DNA from: Arboricoccus pini
Lineage (GTDB): Bacteria > Pseudomonadota > Alphaproteobacteria > Geminicoccales > Geminicoccaceae
Assembly: GCF_900187945.1 (NCBI RefSeq)
Contig: NZ_FYEH01000003.1
Span: 1 to 64,000 of the forward strand
Length of the DNA: 64,000 nt
Direction of reading: 5' to 3'
In this document: positions 63,315-64,000 of the stretch, piece by piece
How positions within the stretch are numbered: position 1 is the first letter of the stretch
Layout: each line of letters starts with the position of its first letter
Notes under the pieces: model-generated
Told to the model about the DNA's origin: nothing
The model's database searches: none
Seen by the model: only the letters and a program-made list of their open reading frames with translations
Made by a program: the position numbers and the translations under genes

Positions 63315-63845
63315 ATGCCCCTTGGCAAACCCGGCCGTCTCATTCCCAGCCTAGCCTGTCTGCTGGCCCTCTCGGCCTGCGCCGAACCCTTCGTCTATCA
63401 GAGCCCCGACAGCGCCGCGCCGACTTTGAGCGGTACGGCCTCGCTCGCCCCCTCTGCCCCTCCACCGGCCAATGCAGGTGCGGCCGAAGGCGGCATTGCC
63501 GCCGCATCGGCGGCCACGGCCGAGCGCTGCCCACCCCTGGACTTCAAGCTTAGCATCGCTAGTGGCGGCACCATCGCCGGCGACGTCAGCGGCGCCCAGG
63601 GACATTATTACGCCTCGGGCGAGCTCTACGAAAACGGCAACATCCTGGTCCAGCTCTGGAAACCCACCTACTGGCCGAATGGCCCAGACCAGGCACCTGG
63701 CGAGAAGCCGTTCGCCGTCTGGCGCGGCACCGTAGCCGACCAGCAGGTGCGCCTCTACGAACAGCCCCCCGCGACCTGCCGCCGCAGCCTTGCGGTGCCG
63801 GCTGGCGAAATCGACGCGGCAGCGATCACCCGCGCGCCGCAATAG
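63315..63845 (+). CDS. Hypothetical lipoprotein
   Basis: A 176-residue predicted lipoprotein. The signal peptide MPLGKPGRLIPSLACLLALS ends in a lipobox LLALSAC. A Pro/Ala/Ser/Gly-rich linker (about residues 30-65) leads to a small beta-rich domain with CPPLDFKLSIASGGTIAGDV, GHYYASGELYENGNILVQLW and the final TCRRSLAVPAGEIDAA. I do not recognise a named family. An in-frame ATG at 63297 would add six residues. A strong terminator follows. It appears to be a single-gene unit. Confidence 0.65.
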   Translation: MPLGKPGRLIPSLACLLALSACAEPFVYQSPDSAAPTLSGTASLAPSAPPPANAGAAEGGIAAASAATAERCPPLDFKLSIASGGTIAGDVSGAQGHYYASGELYENGNILVQLWKPTYWPNGPDQAPGEKPFAVWRGTVADQQVRLYEQPPATCRRSLAVPAGEIDAAAITRAPQ

Positions 63846-63863
63846 GTCTTCAGGCCGCCAAGA

Positions 63864-63898
63864 GGGGCTGGCGCCTTCGGGCACCGGCCCTTTTTTTT
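63864..63898 (+). terminator. Intrinsic terminator after the last gene
   Basis: GGGGCTGGCGCC pairs with GGCACCGGCCC around a TTCG loop, with one bulge and one mismatch, and is followed by eight T residues at 63891-63898. This is a typical rho-independent terminator, 20 bases after the lipoprotein gene stop. The remaining bases to 64000 hold nothing I can support. Confidence 0.9.
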
Positions 63899-64000
63899 CG
63901 CCCGCGCCCGGAAAAGCCCGTGCTCAAAAAATCGCCACTGGATGGTCCTTGAGCAGCGCCCCCCACTTTGTTGCACCCGCGTGCTTCTTTGCTAACAAAT

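Overview
The window looks like chromosome from a high-GC alphaproteobacterium, most likely Rhodospirillales or Geminicoccales. The evidence is a TrcR-type DUF1013 cell-cycle regulator, a complete liv operon carrying a DUF6867 gene, a cobalamin-riboswitch cbtBA pair, an rlmE gene next to a Ppx/GppA gene, overlapping psd-pssA, and short ATGA overlaps throughout. This placement is inference from gene families, not from a marker-gene comparison.

Layout. 0.2-4.4 kb: an MFS permease divergent from a LysR regulator, then a membrane-anchored alpha/beta hydrolase. 4.4-11.9 kb: an organosulfur-type operon with a DszA/NtaA-family flavin monooxygenase, a DszC/SfnB-like acyl-CoA-dehydrogenase-fold enzyme, SsuC/SsuB-like transport genes, an SfnG/SsuD-like monooxygenase and an SsuA-like binding protein. 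Two copies of one inverted repeat (TTGTCTA-N9-TRGACAA) lie in its non-coding regions. 12-22.4 kb: an accessory, partly decaying region. It has an HsdM/HsdS pair without HsdR, a PsiF-repeat protein, a MarR gene fused by deletion to an SDR fragment, and a LysR-linked set (SDR, dinucleotide-binding reductase, NTF2-like, methyltransferase) in which two genes are broken, each by a Trp-to-amber change. A tRNA-Ser(CGA) closes this region.

22.5-29.4 kb: a BFD-like ferredoxin, the liv branched-chain amino acid uptake operon (livH-M-G-F, DUF6867, livK) and TrcR. 29.4-36.2 kb: an M20 amidohydrolase, small unknowns, an HdeD-like membrane protein and a 1116-aa transglutaminase/DUF2126 protein. 36.2-43.3 kb: cobalamin riboswitch with cbtB-cbtA, a glutathione transferase, a DUF2339 membrane protein coupled to adenine deaminase, and an exported protein. 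43.4-50.9 kb: two lipoproteins, Ppx/GppA and RlmE, an FNR-like regulator, a GNAT enzyme, an exported SAM-hydrolase-family protein and a LivH-like permease with an unusual N-terminal extension.

51.4-58.4 kb is the most interesting part. It is a tightly packed run of six genes: a divergent ABC exporter, a cyclic-nucleotide-binding protein, a class III nucleotide cyclase, an FkbM methyltransferase, phosphatidylserine decarboxylase and phosphatidylserine synthase. The first gene keeps the ABC membrane domain, but its ATPase domain has lost several catalytic residues and carries a large insert with repeated N-x-x-x-G segments. The arrangement suggests a cyclic-nucleotide-controlled envelope or export module linked to phosphatidylethanolamine synthesis. 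The window ends with dsbB and a YqaA/DedA-like gene, mlaA-mlaC, ettA and a small lipoprotein gene.
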